A stretch of 64,000 bases of DNA from Streptomyces lanatus (GTDB lineage Bacteria > Actinomycetota > Actinomycetes > Streptomycetales > Streptomycetaceae), in NCBI RefSeq assembly GCF_014655715.1, contig NZ_BNBM01000006.1, forward strand, positions 62,001 to 126,000, read 5' to 3'. The position numbers and the translations under genes were made by a program. Shown one piece after another: positions 32,485-41,018 of the stretch (position 1 is its first letter; each line of letters begins with the position of its first letter). The notes under the pieces were generated by a model that saw only the letters and a list, made by a program, of their open reading frames with translations, did not search any database and had not been told where the DNA came from.

Positions 32485-33396
32485 TTGCCTGAGAGGGTGC
32501 CCACCCGTCTGCGGAACGCCCTGTCGGCAGCGCTGATCGCCCTGTCGTGCCTCCTGCTGCCCTTCGGCGCGCTCGCGGCCTGGGTGGTGTACGGGCTGGC
32601 CGACACCGGGACGTATGTCGCGACGATGGCACCGCTCGCCGCCGATCCGGCGGTGCGCGGCGCGGTCGCGGACGCCGTGGAGGACGGGATCATGCGTGAG
32701 GTCGGCGACCGCCGGGCCACCTCACCGGAGGCGCGCCCCTTCGTCGGCGACGCGGTGCGCTCGTTCACCCGTACCGAGGCCTTCCGCGCGGCGTTGGACG
32801 CGGGCAACAGGGCGGTCCACGACGCGGTGCTGCGGGCCCTGCGCGACGAGCGCGAGCGCGCGGTGACGGTCGACCTGGCCCCGATCACCGCCCAGGTCAA
32901 GCACCGGCTCACCGCCGACCACGTCCCCCTCGCGCGCCGCATCCCGGTCGAGCACACGGCGGTCGACGTGCTCCCGGCCGCCGAACTGGACCGGTTCAGA
33001 AAGGGTTACCACGTGCTCGAAGTCGCCGGATTCTGGCTGCCCCTCGCGGGCGCCGTCCTCGCCGTCACCGGTATCGCCGTCGCCGCGTGCCGCCGCCGCG
33101 CGGTCATGGCGACGGCCCTGGGCACGGCACTCGGGGGCGCGCTCCTGGCCCTGGCGGTGGTGATCGGCCGCCGGCTCACCCTGGCCGACCTGCCCGAGGC
33201 GGCCCATCGCCCGGCCGCGGGCGCGATCTACGACGCCCTGACGGCGACCCTGCGCACGGTGTCCTGGCTGCTGTTCGTCGTCGGCATGGCGGTGGCCCTG
33301 GTCTGCCGGATCACGGAGTACTACGCGCGACTGCGCCGAGTGTCCACAGCACCCGCCCCAGATCCGGCCCGGGAACAGACGCGAGCCCGAGTCTGA
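32485..33396 (+). CDS. Membrane protein with large extracytoplasmic domain
   Basis: The protein has 303 residues. TM1 is ~14-38 (ALIALSCLLLPFGALAAWVV), an extracytoplasmic ~130-residue helical domain follows ('YVATMAPLAADPAVRGAVAD'), then three C-terminal helices. It resembles Streptomyces integral membrane proteins without known role. The start is uncertain: TTG 32485 is used here; GTG 32497 is also in frame and neither has a clear SD. Its last 29 codons lie in the first copy of a duplicated segment that is antisense to a MocR 3' end, so its tail may be recent. Confidence 0.7.
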   Translation: MPERVPTRLRNALSAALIALSCLLLPFGALAAWVVYGLADTGTYVATMAPLAADPAVRGAVADAVEDGIMREVGDRRATSPEARPFVGDAVRSFTRTEAFRAALDAGNRAVHDAVLRALRDERERAVTVDLAPITAQVKHRLTADHVPLARRIPVEHTAVDVLPAAELDRFRKGYHVLEVAGFWLPLAGAVLAVTGIAVAACRRRAVMATALGTALGGALLALAVVIGRRLTLADLPEAAHRPAAGAIYDALTATLRTVSWLLFVVGMAVALVCRITEYYARLRRVSTAPAPDPAREQTRARV

Positions 33397-33530
33397 CGGC
33401 GTCCGAGCCGCTGTTCATCCTCCTCGTCCGCTGGATCACGGAGTGCCACGCGCGACTCCGGCAAGTACCCGCAACGCCCACCGCAGATCCGGCCCGGGAG
33501 CAGACGCGAGCCCGAGTCTGACGGCGTCCG
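33308..33530. repeat. 98-bp direct duplication of a MocR gene 3' end
   Basis: 33308-33405 and 33433-33530 are ~87% identical, offset 125 bp (ends GTCTGACGGCGTCCG in both). On the minus strand both encode the same C-terminal peptide: 'DAVRLGLASAPGPDLRWALR' in copy 2 and 'DAVRLGLASVPGPDLGRVLW' in copy 1. On the plus strand both encode ARLRxV...PAREQTRARV and a stop. Confidence 0.85.
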
Positions 33531-34761
33531 GCGTGCGGTGCGGGTCGACGGCGAAGGTGGGGCCCGGGGTCACCGCGATGCCGTGCGCTGCCGCGGCGGC
33601 CGTGAAGGTGTCGGCCCGCCAGGGCGCGGGCAGCTCCCACCAGGCGAAATAGGCGTGCGGGTCGGATCGTACGGCGAAGCCTCGCAGTTCCTCGGCGAGC
33701 AGCCGCTGGCGGTGTTCCGCGTCCGCGCGCTTCGCCGCGACCAGCCGCTGCACCGTCCCGTCCGTGATCCACCGCACGGCCGCCTCCAGCGCGAACCTCC
33801 CCGCGCTCCACCCACCGGACCGCACGGCCGCCGCCACCGCCCCGACCCGGTCCTCGGGCACGACGGCGAAGCCGACGGTCAGGCCGGGCGCGACCCGCTT
33901 GGAGAGGCCGTCGACGACATGGACGAGGTCGGGGGCGAGGACCGCGAAGGGGTCGTCGTCGGTGAGGAAGGACCAGATGCGGTCCTCGATGACGGGGAGG
34001 CCGAGTGCGCGCACGGTGTCGGCGAGCGCGTGCCGGCGTTCGGGGCTCGTCGTGACCGAGGTCGGGTTGTGCAGGGTCGGCTGGAGGTACAGCGCGGACA
34101 GTGGGGCGGTGCGGTGGGCGGCTGCCACGCTCTGCGGGAGCGGGCCCTCGTCGTCCGTGGCGAGCGGCACCAGGGTGATGCCGAGCCGGGCGGCGATCTC
34201 CTTGACCACGGGGTACGTCAGCGCCTCGACGCCGACCCGGCCGCCGGGGCGGACCAGGGAGGCGAGGGTGGCGGCGACGGCCTGGCGGGCGTTGCCGGTG
34301 AACAGCAGCCGGTCGGGGGCGGGCGGCCGGCCCGGGGTGGCGAGCAGGGCGGCCGCCGCCTGCCGGGCCTCGGGGGTGCCGGTGGCGGGGGCGGGGCGGA
34401 GGGCCTCGGTGAGGACGTCGGGGCGCAGGAGCGGTGCGAGGGCGGGTGCGAGGAGTTCCGACTGGCCCGGAGCGGAGGGGTAGTTGAGCTCCAGGTTGAC
34501 CGGCGTCGCGGCGGTCGCGTCCTCGACCAGCGCCCTGCCGCCGGTGCCCGCCGGGGCCGCCCGCACGAAGGTGCCGCGGCCGACCTCGCCGACGACCAGT
34601 CCCCGCCGTACGAGTTCGGCGTACACCCGCCCCGCCGTCGACCCGGCGATCCGGCGCCGCCGCGCGAACACCCGCTGCGGGGGCAGTCGTTCGCCGGGCT
34701 TGAGCCGCACGGCCGCGATCTCGTCGGCGATGCGGTCGGCGATCCGCCGGTAGTCGTCCAT
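33436..34761 (-). CDS. MocR-type GntR regulator with aminotransferase-like domain
   Basis: The protein has 441 residues. wHTH at ~1-70 ('YRRIADRIADEIAAVRLKPG', 'RIAGSTAGRVYAELVRRGLV'), then a fold-type I aminotransferase domain with the PLP-lysine motif 'VDGLSKRVAPGLTVGF' and 'YLQPTLHNPTSVT'. MocR proteins bind direct repeats and respond to PLP adducts. Start ATG 34761 has GGGAGGG upstream; ATG 34779 overlaps the first binding repeat. It is divergent from an alpha/beta hydrolase that it probably controls. Confidence 0.88.
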   Translation of the reverse strand: MDDYRRIADRIADEIAAVRLKPGERLPPQRVFARRRRIAGSTAGRVYAELVRRGLVVGEVGRGTFVRAAPAGTGGRALVEDATAATPVNLELNYPSAPGQSELLAPALAPLLRPDVLTEALRPAPATGTPEARQAAAALLATPGRPPAPDRLLFTGNARQAVAATLASLVRPGGRVGVEALTYPVVKEIAARLGITLVPLATDDEGPLPQSVAAAHRTAPLSALYLQPTLHNPTSVTTSPERRHALADTVRALGLPVIEDRIWSFLTDDDPFAVLAPDLVHVVDGLSKRVAPGLTVGFAVVPEDRVGAVAAAVRSGGWSAGRFALEAAVRWITDGTVQRLVAAKRADAEHRQRLLAEELRGFAVRSDPHAYFAWWELPAPWRADTFTAAAAAHGIAVTPGPTFAVDPHRTPDAVRLGLASAPGPDLRWALRVLAGVARGTP

Positions 34762-34777
34762 GAGCCCGCCCTCCCAC

Positions 34778-34831
34778 ATTGCACCGAGGGCAAAGATCTT
34801 ATTGCACCGAGGAGTTGGGGCGATCTAGGGT
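34778..34831 (+). promoter_or_regulatory. MocR direct repeats and hydrolase promoter
   Basis: ATTGCACCGAGG occurs exactly at 34778-34789 and 34801-34812 (23-bp period), the arrangement typical of MocR operators. The second copy contains the -35 TTGCAC (34803-34808), which with a 17-bp spacer and -10 TAGGGT (34826-34831) forms a promoter for the hydrolase whose start site would fall at or just before its ATG (34839). Confidence 0.8.
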
Positions 34832-34838
34832 CGTCCAC

Positions 34839-35618
34839 ATGACCCCCTTCCTCGCATACGAGGACAAAGGCGCCGATAGTTCTTCGGTCCCCCTTGTCCT
34901 CGTCCACGGCCATCCCTTCGACCGCACCATGTGGGCCCCGCAGATCGAGGAGTTCTCCGCCACCCGCCGCGTCGTCGCCCCCGACCTGCGCGGCTACGGC
35001 GCTTCCCCGGTCGTCCCCGGCATCACTCCGCTCTCCGTCTTCGCCGAGGACATCGAGGCCCTGCTGGACGACCTGGGGCTGGACACCTTCGTCCTCGCGG
35101 GTCTGTCCATGGGCGGCCAGATCGTCATGGAGTGCTACGCCCGCTTCCCCGAGCGCATCCGCGGCCTCGTCCTCGCCGACACCTTCCCGGCGGCGGAGAC
35201 CGCCGAGGGCAAGCAAAGTCGCGGCGCGATGGCCGACCGGCTGCTGCGCGAGGGCATGCGCGGATACGCCGACGAGGTGCTGGAGAAGATGGTCGCGCCG
35301 TACGCGGACGACCAGGTCAAGGCCCATGTCCACGGCATGATGACGGCGACCGCCCCCGAGGGCGCCGCGGCGGCCCTGCGCGGTCGCGCCGAACGCCCCG
35401 ACTACCGCGCCCTGCTGACCCGCGTCACGGTCCCCGCCCTGGTCGTCGTGGGCGCCGACGACACCTACACCCCCGTCTCCGACGCCGAGGCGATGCACAC
35501 GGCGCTCCCCGACTCGACGCTCCGGGTGATCGAGGGGTCGGCGCATCTGCCGAACCTGGAGCGGCCGGGGGAGTTCAACGCGGCGCTGGGGCGGTTCCTG
35601 GCGTCGGTGGACGGCTGA
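34839..35618 (+). CDS. Alpha/beta hydrolase
   Basis: The protein has 259 residues. Oxyanion-hole 'LVHGHPFDRTMW', nucleophile elbow 'LAGLSMGGQIVM' (Ser), acid 'VVVGADDTYTP' (Asp) and 'EGSAHLPNLERP' (His) give a complete triad. The substrate is unknown (ester, lactone or haloperoxidase-type chemistry). The mRNA is probably leaderless because the -10 box ends 7 bases before the ATG. Control by the divergent MocR suggests a link to amine or vitamin B6 chemistry (inference). Confidence 0.88.
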   Translation: MTPFLAYEDKGADSSSVPLVLVHGHPFDRTMWAPQIEEFSATRRVVAPDLRGYGASPVVPGITPLSVFAEDIEALLDDLGLDTFVLAGLSMGGQIVMECYARFPERIRGLVLADTFPAAETAEGKQSRGAMADRLLREGMRGYADEVLEKMVAPYADDQVKAHVHGMMTATAPEGAAAALRGRAERPDYRALLTRVTVPALVVVGADDTYTPVSDAEAMHTALPDSTLRVIEGSAHLPNLERPGEFNAALGRFLASVDG

Positions 35619-35625
35619 GGGACGC

Positions 35626-36015
35626 TCAGTCGTCGGACGGGTAGTCGCCCAGCATGTAGATGAGCGCGATCCCGGCGAAGCACAGGCCGATCGGCACCAC
35701 GTTCCAGTCCAAGGTTTCGTCCGCGCCCAGTTCCCGGCCGATGAACAACCAGTTGGCAAACAGGGCGATCATGACGCACACATCGATGAGCGATATCGTG
35801 CGCCACAGTCCCGCCATGAGTTGCCGCTGGCCCCGGTACCTGTTCGCCAGCAGGACCAGGCACAGCACGAACGAGCCGACGCCGAAGCCGAGGGCCACCT
35901 GCCAGGTCGGGTACCGGCCGAGCCGCGTCCCGGACACCCACAGCGACACCGTCGTACAGCTCGGGATCAGCAGCGTTCCGATCCAGAAACAGACGAGCCC
36001 ACTTCGAGTGATCAC
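35626..36015 (-). CDS. Four-TM hypothetical membrane protein
   Basis: The protein has 129 residues. TM helices: GLVCFWIGTLLIPSCTTVSL, VALGFGVGSFVLCLVLLANR, ISLIDVCVMIALFANWLFIG and VVPIGLCFAGIALIYMLGDY. GTG 36015 (MITRSG) is preferred because AGGAGG lies ~10 bases upstream; ATG 36057/36054 and 36096 would add basic residues without a good SD. The function is unknown. Confidence 0.65.
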   Translation of the reverse strand: MITRSGLVCFWIGTLLIPSCTTVSLWVSGTRLGRYPTWQVALGFGVGSFVLCLVLLANRYRGQRQLMAGLWRTISLIDVCVMIALFANWLFIGRELGADETLDWNVVPIGLCFAGIALIYMLGDYPSDD

Positions 36016-36187
36016 TGCCCCGCGACCTCCTGACGTCTCCCGCCGTCGCCCCATCATGGGCGCGCACACGCGGGACCCCTCCCGCCGCCGGACCATCGCG
36101 CAACCTTCTCCCCACGGCTCTCGTCTTTGAGGGAGGATTCGGGCATCCGATGACACCCGACACCACCCGCGAGCGGAAGGCCCCGAC

Positions 36188-37162
36188 TTGGAGACTGCGG
36201 CGTCCGAGGGCGGCAGGCCGGGGCGCCGGTTCGGTGCCTGGGTGGCCGGGCTGCTGTTCCTCGCCGTCAGCGTGGTCGTCGGCTGCCGGGTCGCCGACAC
36301 CGACGGCATCACGCCCGTCCCGCAGCTCCTCGCGTTCCTGCCGTGGCTGCTCGCGCCCGCCGGCCTCGGGCTGCTGCTGGCCGTGCTGGCCCGCTGGTGG
36401 TTCGGCGTCGTGTGGGCACTCGCGCTGCTCGGACTGCTGGCCTGGTTCATCGAGCCGTACGGCAAGAGCACCCAGCCGGACGGGCCCCCGCTCGCCGCCT
36501 TCCGGGTGCTGACCTCGAACGTCGAGTTCGGGCAGGCCACAGACGCCCTCGTCGCCGCCGTCCGCCGCGAGAAGCCGGACATCGTGTTCGTGCAGGAATG
36601 CGAGTACACCTGCGACGCCCTGCTCAGGAAGGACCTCGGCGCCGGCTATCCGCACCGGGCGGCGCAGGTGGCCGAAGGTTCGAAGGGCTCGGTCGTCCTC
36701 AGCCGCTTCCCGCTCGACCCGGCCGACGCCGTCACCGGCACCATGGCCATGCCCGGCGCCGTCGCCGACGTCCGCGGACACGCCGTACGGCTCCAGCTCG
36801 CGCACCCCATGCCGCCGCTGCCCGGCCGGACCAACCTGTGGCGCCGGGAGCTCGGCGAGCTGCGGGACTTCGCCGCCGAGGACCACGGCACGCCCCTCGT
36901 CGTCGCCGGGGACTTCAACGCCTCACAGGACCACGCCGCCTTCCGCCGCATCCTGGACACCGGTCTACAGGACGCCGCCCGCCTCGACGGCCACGACCGC
37001 ACCCCGAGCTGGCCGGCCCGCACCACCCCCACCTTCGGCGCGCAGATCGACCATGTCCTGGTCTCCGCCGACCTCTCGGTGAGCGCCGTCCGCTTCCTGG
37101 ACCTGGCAGGCACCGATCATCGCGCCCTTGTCGCCGACCTCACGCTCCACCAGCGACGATGA
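36188..37162 (+). CDS. Membrane-anchored endonuclease/exonuclease/phosphatase-fold protein
   Basis: The protein has 324 residues. Three N-terminal TM helices (~18-95; VAGLLFLAVSVVVGCRVADT, LLAPAGLGLLLAVLARWW, ALALLGLLAWFIEPYG) precede an EEP domain: 'VLTSNVEFG' (Asn), 'VFVQECEYT' (Glu), 'VVAGDFNASQDH' (Asp/Asn), 'IDHVLVS' and 'GTDHRALVADL' (Asp/His). Substrates may be nucleic acid, sphingolipid or phosphoinositide. TTG 36188 has GGAAGG upstream. An ATG at 36150 lies in another frame, so an N-terminal frameshift cannot be excluded. Confidence 0.82.
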   Translation: METAASEGGRPGRRFGAWVAGLLFLAVSVVVGCRVADTDGITPVPQLLAFLPWLLAPAGLGLLLAVLARWWFGVVWALALLGLLAWFIEPYGKSTQPDGPPLAAFRVLTSNVEFGQATDALVAAVRREKPDIVFVQECEYTCDALLRKDLGAGYPHRAAQVAEGSKGSVVLSRFPLDPADAVTGTMAMPGAVADVRGHAVRLQLAHPMPPLPGRTNLWRRELGELRDFAAEDHGTPLVVAGDFNASQDHAAFRRILDTGLQDAARLDGHDRTPSWPARTTPTFGAQIDHVLVSADLSVSAVRFLDLAGTDHRALVADLTLHQRR

Positions 37163-37191
37163 GCTGAACACCGGTGCCCATAATGGGCCGC

Positions 37192-39129
37192 ATGCCCCGC
37201 GAACTCCCCATCGGCCTCACGCCCCCCGACTGGCTGGTGCGGAACCTGCGGGCCCAGCCGGCCCCCGTCAACCGGCCGGCCGTGATCCGCGCCGCCATCG
37301 CGATGGCCCTCCCCCTCGCCATCGGCCTCGCCGTCGACCGCCCCTTCTACGGCGCCATCGCCTCCATGGGCGCCCTCAACGGCGTCATCAGCGACACCGC
37401 CGCCGCCTACCGCGTCCGTATCCCCACCATCGCCATCCCCCAGCTCTTCGGCGCCGTCGGCATCACCCTGGGTGCCCTGGTGTACGGCCACGGCTGGGTC
37501 GCGGTCGCCGCCGTCACCGGTGTCGCGCTGGTCTCCGGGATGATCTCGACGATCGGCGCGGTCGCCTCCGCGTCGGGCCTGGTGCTGCTGCTGACCTGCG
37601 TGGTCGGCGCGGGCCTTCCGATGCCGGGCGCGTGGTGGCTGGCGCCGCTGCTGATGTCGGGCGGCGGGCTGCTGGTGCTCGTCCTCGCCCTGCTCGCCTG
37701 GCCGCTCAGGTCGGGGGTGCCAGAGCGTGCCGCCGTCGCGAACACCTACCGCACCGTCGCCGACCTCCTCACCGCCGTCGGCGGCTCCACCCAGGCCTAC
37801 GACGACGCCCGCCACGCAGTCACCCAGTCCCTGAACCAGTCCTACGACATCGTCCTCGCCCACCGCGCCCGCCACCACGGCCGCAGCCCCGAACTCGCCC
37901 GTCTGCTGGCCCAGTTGAACGCCATCACCCCGGTCGTCGAGGCCGCCCCCGCCGCCCACCTGGCCGGCACCCCGCTCCCGCCCGAGGTCCCCGAGGCGGT
38001 ACGCCATCTCGCCTCGGCCGTCGAGACCGGCTACACGGGCCCGATAGGCCTCAAGCCCGCCACCACGGAAACGACCCGCGCCGTCGACCACGCCCTGCGC
38101 CACGCCGCCGACGTCGTCGCCACCCCCGACGTCGACCCCCGCGGCATCGACGACCGCCTCGGCCGCCCCGCGGCCCTGAGCATCCGCGCCGCCCGCGCCC
38201 TGCGCGGCGTCACGCTCTCCGCCGCCTCCTGGCGCTACGGCCTGCGCCTCGCCCTGTGCATCGGCCTGGCCCAGGTACTGGTGTCGATCATCGACGTCCC
38301 CCGCTCCTACTGGGTCGCCCTGACCATCACCTTCGTCCTCAAGCCCGACTTCGGCTCCGTCTTCTCCCGCGCCCTGCTGCGCGCCCTCGGCACCGTCGCC
38401 GGCCTGGTGATCGCGGCGGCGGTCCTGGCCGAGGTGCCGCGCGGCTGGTGGGACGTACTGGCACTGCTCCTGCTCGCCCCGCTCGTCCCGGCGCTCACCC
38501 CTCGCGGATACGGCTACCAGACGGCCGCCATCACCCCGGTGATCCTGCTCCTCTCCGACGTCCTCAACCGCCAGGGCACCGCCCTGCTCCTGCCCCGCCT
38601 GGTCGACTCCCTCATGGGCTGCGCCATCGCCCTGGTCGCCGGGTATCTGCTGTGGCCGGAGAGCTGGCACACCCGCGTCGGCGACCGCCTCGCCGGAGCC
38701 GTGGACGACACGGCGAGCTATCTGGAGGCCGCGTTCGGCCCGACGCCCGTCGACCCCCCGGCCCGCGCCCGCATGCGCCGCCGCCTCTACCGCGACCTCT
38801 CCACCATCCGCACCGAATTCCAACGCGCCCTGACCGAACCCCCGCCCACGGGACGCCGGGCGGCCGCGTGGTGGCCCTTGGTGGTGGCGGTGGAACGCAT
38901 CGTGGACGCGACGACGGCGGCGAGGGTGAGGGTGCGACATGGGGCGCCCGCGCCGTCGACCGCCGAGGTGACCCAGGTGGCGCTTCAGCTACGGGAGTTG
39001 GCGGAGGGCGTACGCAAGGCCGAGACCCTGTACGCGGTCCGTACGGATCTGACGGGCCCGGCAGGCAGCGTCCTGGAGCCCCTACGCCAGGAGGTAGCGG
39101 CGGCACGCGCCATCGCGTCCCCGCACTAG
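37192..39129 (+). CDS. FUSC family (aromatic-acid exporter type) membrane protein
   Basis: The protein has 645 residues with two blocks of TM helices (~25-180 and ~350-510) separated and followed by cytoplasmic helical regions, the layout of FUSC/YccS/AaeB proteins. 'PRSYWVALTITFVLKPDFGS' and 'RALGTVAGLVIAAAVLAEVP' are the family signature. Substrates are usually aromatic or fusaric-type acids; unknown here. ATG 37192 is preceded by CATAAT (37179-37184), suggesting a leaderless mRNA; GTG 37174 and ATG 37183 are alternatives. Confidence 0.85.
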   Translation: MPRELPIGLTPPDWLVRNLRAQPAPVNRPAVIRAAIAMALPLAIGLAVDRPFYGAIASMGALNGVISDTAAAYRVRIPTIAIPQLFGAVGITLGALVYGHGWVAVAAVTGVALVSGMISTIGAVASASGLVLLLTCVVGAGLPMPGAWWLAPLLMSGGGLLVLVLALLAWPLRSGVPERAAVANTYRTVADLLTAVGGSTQAYDDARHAVTQSLNQSYDIVLAHRARHHGRSPELARLLAQLNAITPVVEAAPAAHLAGTPLPPEVPEAVRHLASAVETGYTGPIGLKPATTETTRAVDHALRHAADVVATPDVDPRGIDDRLGRPAALSIRAARALRGVTLSAASWRYGLRLALCIGLAQVLVSIIDVPRSYWVALTITFVLKPDFGSVFSRALLRALGTVAGLVIAAAVLAEVPRGWWDVLALLLLAPLVPALTPRGYGYQTAAITPVILLLSDVLNRQGTALLLPRLVDSLMGCAIALVAGYLLWPESWHTRVGDRLAGAVDDTASYLEAAFGPTPVDPPARARMRRRLYRDLSTIRTEFQRALTEPPPTGRRAAAWWPLVVAVERIVDATTAARVRVRHGAPAPSTAEVTQVALQLRELAEGVRKAETLYAVRTDLTGPAGSVLEPLRQEVAAARAIASPH

Positions 39130-39212
39130 ATGCCTTCTGGCACCGCGCAAGCCGGCGCGGCCGCCCCGTGCAGGAGGGCGACCGCGCCAGGTGGGGGGTG
39201 GGTCTCGCGGTA

Positions 39213-39872
39213 CTAGTGGCCGGCCTTGTGCAGAGCCTTGTCCATCGCGGCGGCGAACCCGTTGGCCCACAGCTGATCGACCTTGGCCCGCTCATTGGAG
39301 TCGGGCTGCGAGTTCGTGCAGGACGGACCGGGCCCGCCACCCGACATCAGCTCACTGCAGGGCCCCTCGTAGTGGTCCGGCAGCCCCAGCACATGCCCCG
39401 TCTCGTGCGCGGTGACGCGAGTCGAGTCGTACTCCTGGTTCTGCTGGTAGTCGAGGAAGATGTACCCACTGCCGTGACCGTCGGTCGAGGCGTACGAGCC
39501 GCGAGGGTCGTTGCCCTCGCGGTAGGTGAAGTCGGCGTTCGAGCCCTCCTGGAGCTTCACGTTGGAGACCGAGCTGTTCCAGATCTGGGTACTGCGGGCT
39601 ATCTGCGCGCTGAACGTCGGCGCGGACGACGCGTCGTAGGTGACGGTGACGGCCGCGAGGCCCGGGTTCGCCGCACGCTTCTCGGCGACCGACTTCAGCA
39701 CCGCCTCGAAGAAGGCACGGCTGGAGTCGGAGTCGGCCGAACTGGCGACGTATCCGGACTGGATGTGCGCCGGGGCGGCCGTCGCCGGGGCGACCGTGCC
39801 GAAGCCGAGGGCCGCGACACCGAGACCGACCGCCGTCAGCGAACGGGCGGACAGGGAAAAGGACATGCGCAT
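39213..39872 (-). CDS. snpA: Snapalysin (small neutral metalloprotease, M7)
   Basis: The protein has 219 residues. Signal peptide (SFSLSARSLTAVGLGVAALG, cleaved about 'APATAA'), a short propeptide, then the M7 domain with the zinc motif HETGHVLGLPDH (two His plus Asp as third ligand, characteristic of snapalysin) and Cys pair in 'GPCSELMSGGGPGPSC'. It is a secreted endopeptidase degrading milk-type proteins. ATG 39872 has AGGAG upstream. It is divergent from its LysR activator, with a T-N11-A box between. Confidence 0.93.
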   Translation of the reverse strand: MRMSFSLSARSLTAVGLGVAALGFGTVAPATAAPAHIQSGYVASSADSDSSRAFFEAVLKSVAEKRAANPGLAAVTVTYDASSAPTFSAQIARSTQIWNSSVSNVKLQEGSNADFTYREGNDPRGSYASTDGHGSGYIFLDYQQNQEYDSTRVTAHETGHVLGLPDHYEGPCSELMSGGGPGPSCTNSQPDSNERAKVDQLWANGFAAAMDKALHKAGH

Positions 39873-39950
39873 CGATGACTCCTAGGTGGGGGGTGAGTCG
39901 TCAAGGCGAGTGTCGACGCCCATGTGGCCGCTGTGATGATGGCAATCAGT

Positions 39951-39967
39951 GATAGCCCGGCCCTATC
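39951..39967. promoter_or_regulatory. LysR box between snpA and its regulator
   Basis: GATAG (39951-39955), 7 bp, CTATC (39963-39967): a perfect dyad that fits the T-N11-A LysR consensus. It is placed ~80 bp from each start codon. Confidence 0.75.
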
Positions 39968-40044
39968 GGGGCCCCAATTCGCAGGCATCAGGGGGGATTT
40001 ATGCGGCTGGTGAAACCGTTGCTTCCGTTTTAATCTCCCCTTGC

Positions 40045-40989
40045 ATGGAGCTCGAGGTCAGACATCTGCGCGCGCTGTGCGCCATAGCCGACACCGGCAG
40101 TCTGCACCGGGCCGCGCGCCAGCTGGGCGTCGCCCAGCCATCCCTCAGCACCCAACTGCGGCGGATCGAGCAGGAGCTGGGCGGCGCGCTGTTCGTGCGC
40201 GCGAGAACCGGCTGCCGCCCCACCCCGCTGGGCCGGCTGGTGCTCAGCCGGGCCCGTCCGCTGGTGGCCGATATGCGCGCCCTCGTCGCCGACGCGAGGG
40301 CGGCCGCGGTGGGCGGCGCGGAACTGAGGGTCGGCTCGACGGCGAGCAAGGCACTGGCGGGCTGGCTGCGCCGGCTGCGCGGCCACGGCCAGGACCCGAC
40401 GCTGCACATGAACGTCTCCCCGAACGCCCTGCTCCGCATGGTCGCCGACGGCCAGCTGGACGTCGCCTTCGTGCACGAGGTGGAGGGCTGCCCCCTGCGG
40501 ATACCGCCCGAGCTCAGCCTGCGCGTGCTGATGGAACGCGAGCCGCAGTTCGTCTCGCTCCCGACCGACCATCCGGGGGCGAAGAAGTCCGAGGTCACCC
40601 TGCTCGACCTGGCCGACGACCGCTGGATGGTCGACCCGACCGTCGACGGCGAGTGGGACGCGGTGCAGCGGATGTTCCGCGCGGCCGGCGTCAACCCCCA
40701 TGTCCTGCACGGCGACTACTACACGGCCGACGCCCTGGTCGCCACCGGCGAGGTGGTCGCGGTCTGCCAGCCCACCCACGCCGACAGCCCCACGATGGCG
40801 GTACGGCGCCTGCACGGCGACCCGCTCGGCGTACGCCTCTTCCTCGCGGCCCGTACGGAGACGGATCTCGACGGGGTGTATCCCGCGCTGGAGGAGGCGT
40901 ACTGGGAGGCGGCGCGACAGGCGCCGGCGTACCGGGAGTGGCTGGAACACGACGGTGAGCGGCAGCCGCCGGTCCCAGCACTCCCGTAG
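40045..40989 (+). CDS. snpR: LysR-family activator of snapalysin
   Basis: The protein has 314 residues. N-terminal wHTH ('LEVRHLRALCAIADTGSLHR', 'AARQLGVAQPSLSTQLRRIE') and a periplasmic-binding-protein-like effector domain. SnpR-type LysR regulators are encoded divergently from snpA and activate it. A -10-like TAATCT (40031-40036) ends 8 bases before ATG 40045, so the mRNA may be leaderless. Confidence 0.87.
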   Translation: MELEVRHLRALCAIADTGSLHRAARQLGVAQPSLSTQLRRIEQELGGALFVRARTGCRPTPLGRLVLSRARPLVADMRALVADARAAAVGGAELRVGSTASKALAGWLRRLRGHGQDPTLHMNVSPNALLRMVADGQLDVAFVHEVEGCPLRIPPELSLRVLMEREPQFVSLPTDHPGAKKSEVTLLDLADDRWMVDPTVDGEWDAVQRMFRAAGVNPHVLHGDYYTADALVATGEVVAVCQPTHADSPTMAVRRLHGDPLGVRLFLAARTETDLDGVYPALEEAYWEAARQAPAYREWLEHDGERQPPVPALP

Positions 40990-41018
40990 GACCTTGAAAG
41001 GCCCTTTTGCTACGCGGC

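Noticed and set aside
37128..39878. A 916-codon plus-strand frame
   Set aside because: It overlaps the FUSC gene in another frame and the snpA gene antisense; the translation is low-complexity Arg/Pro.
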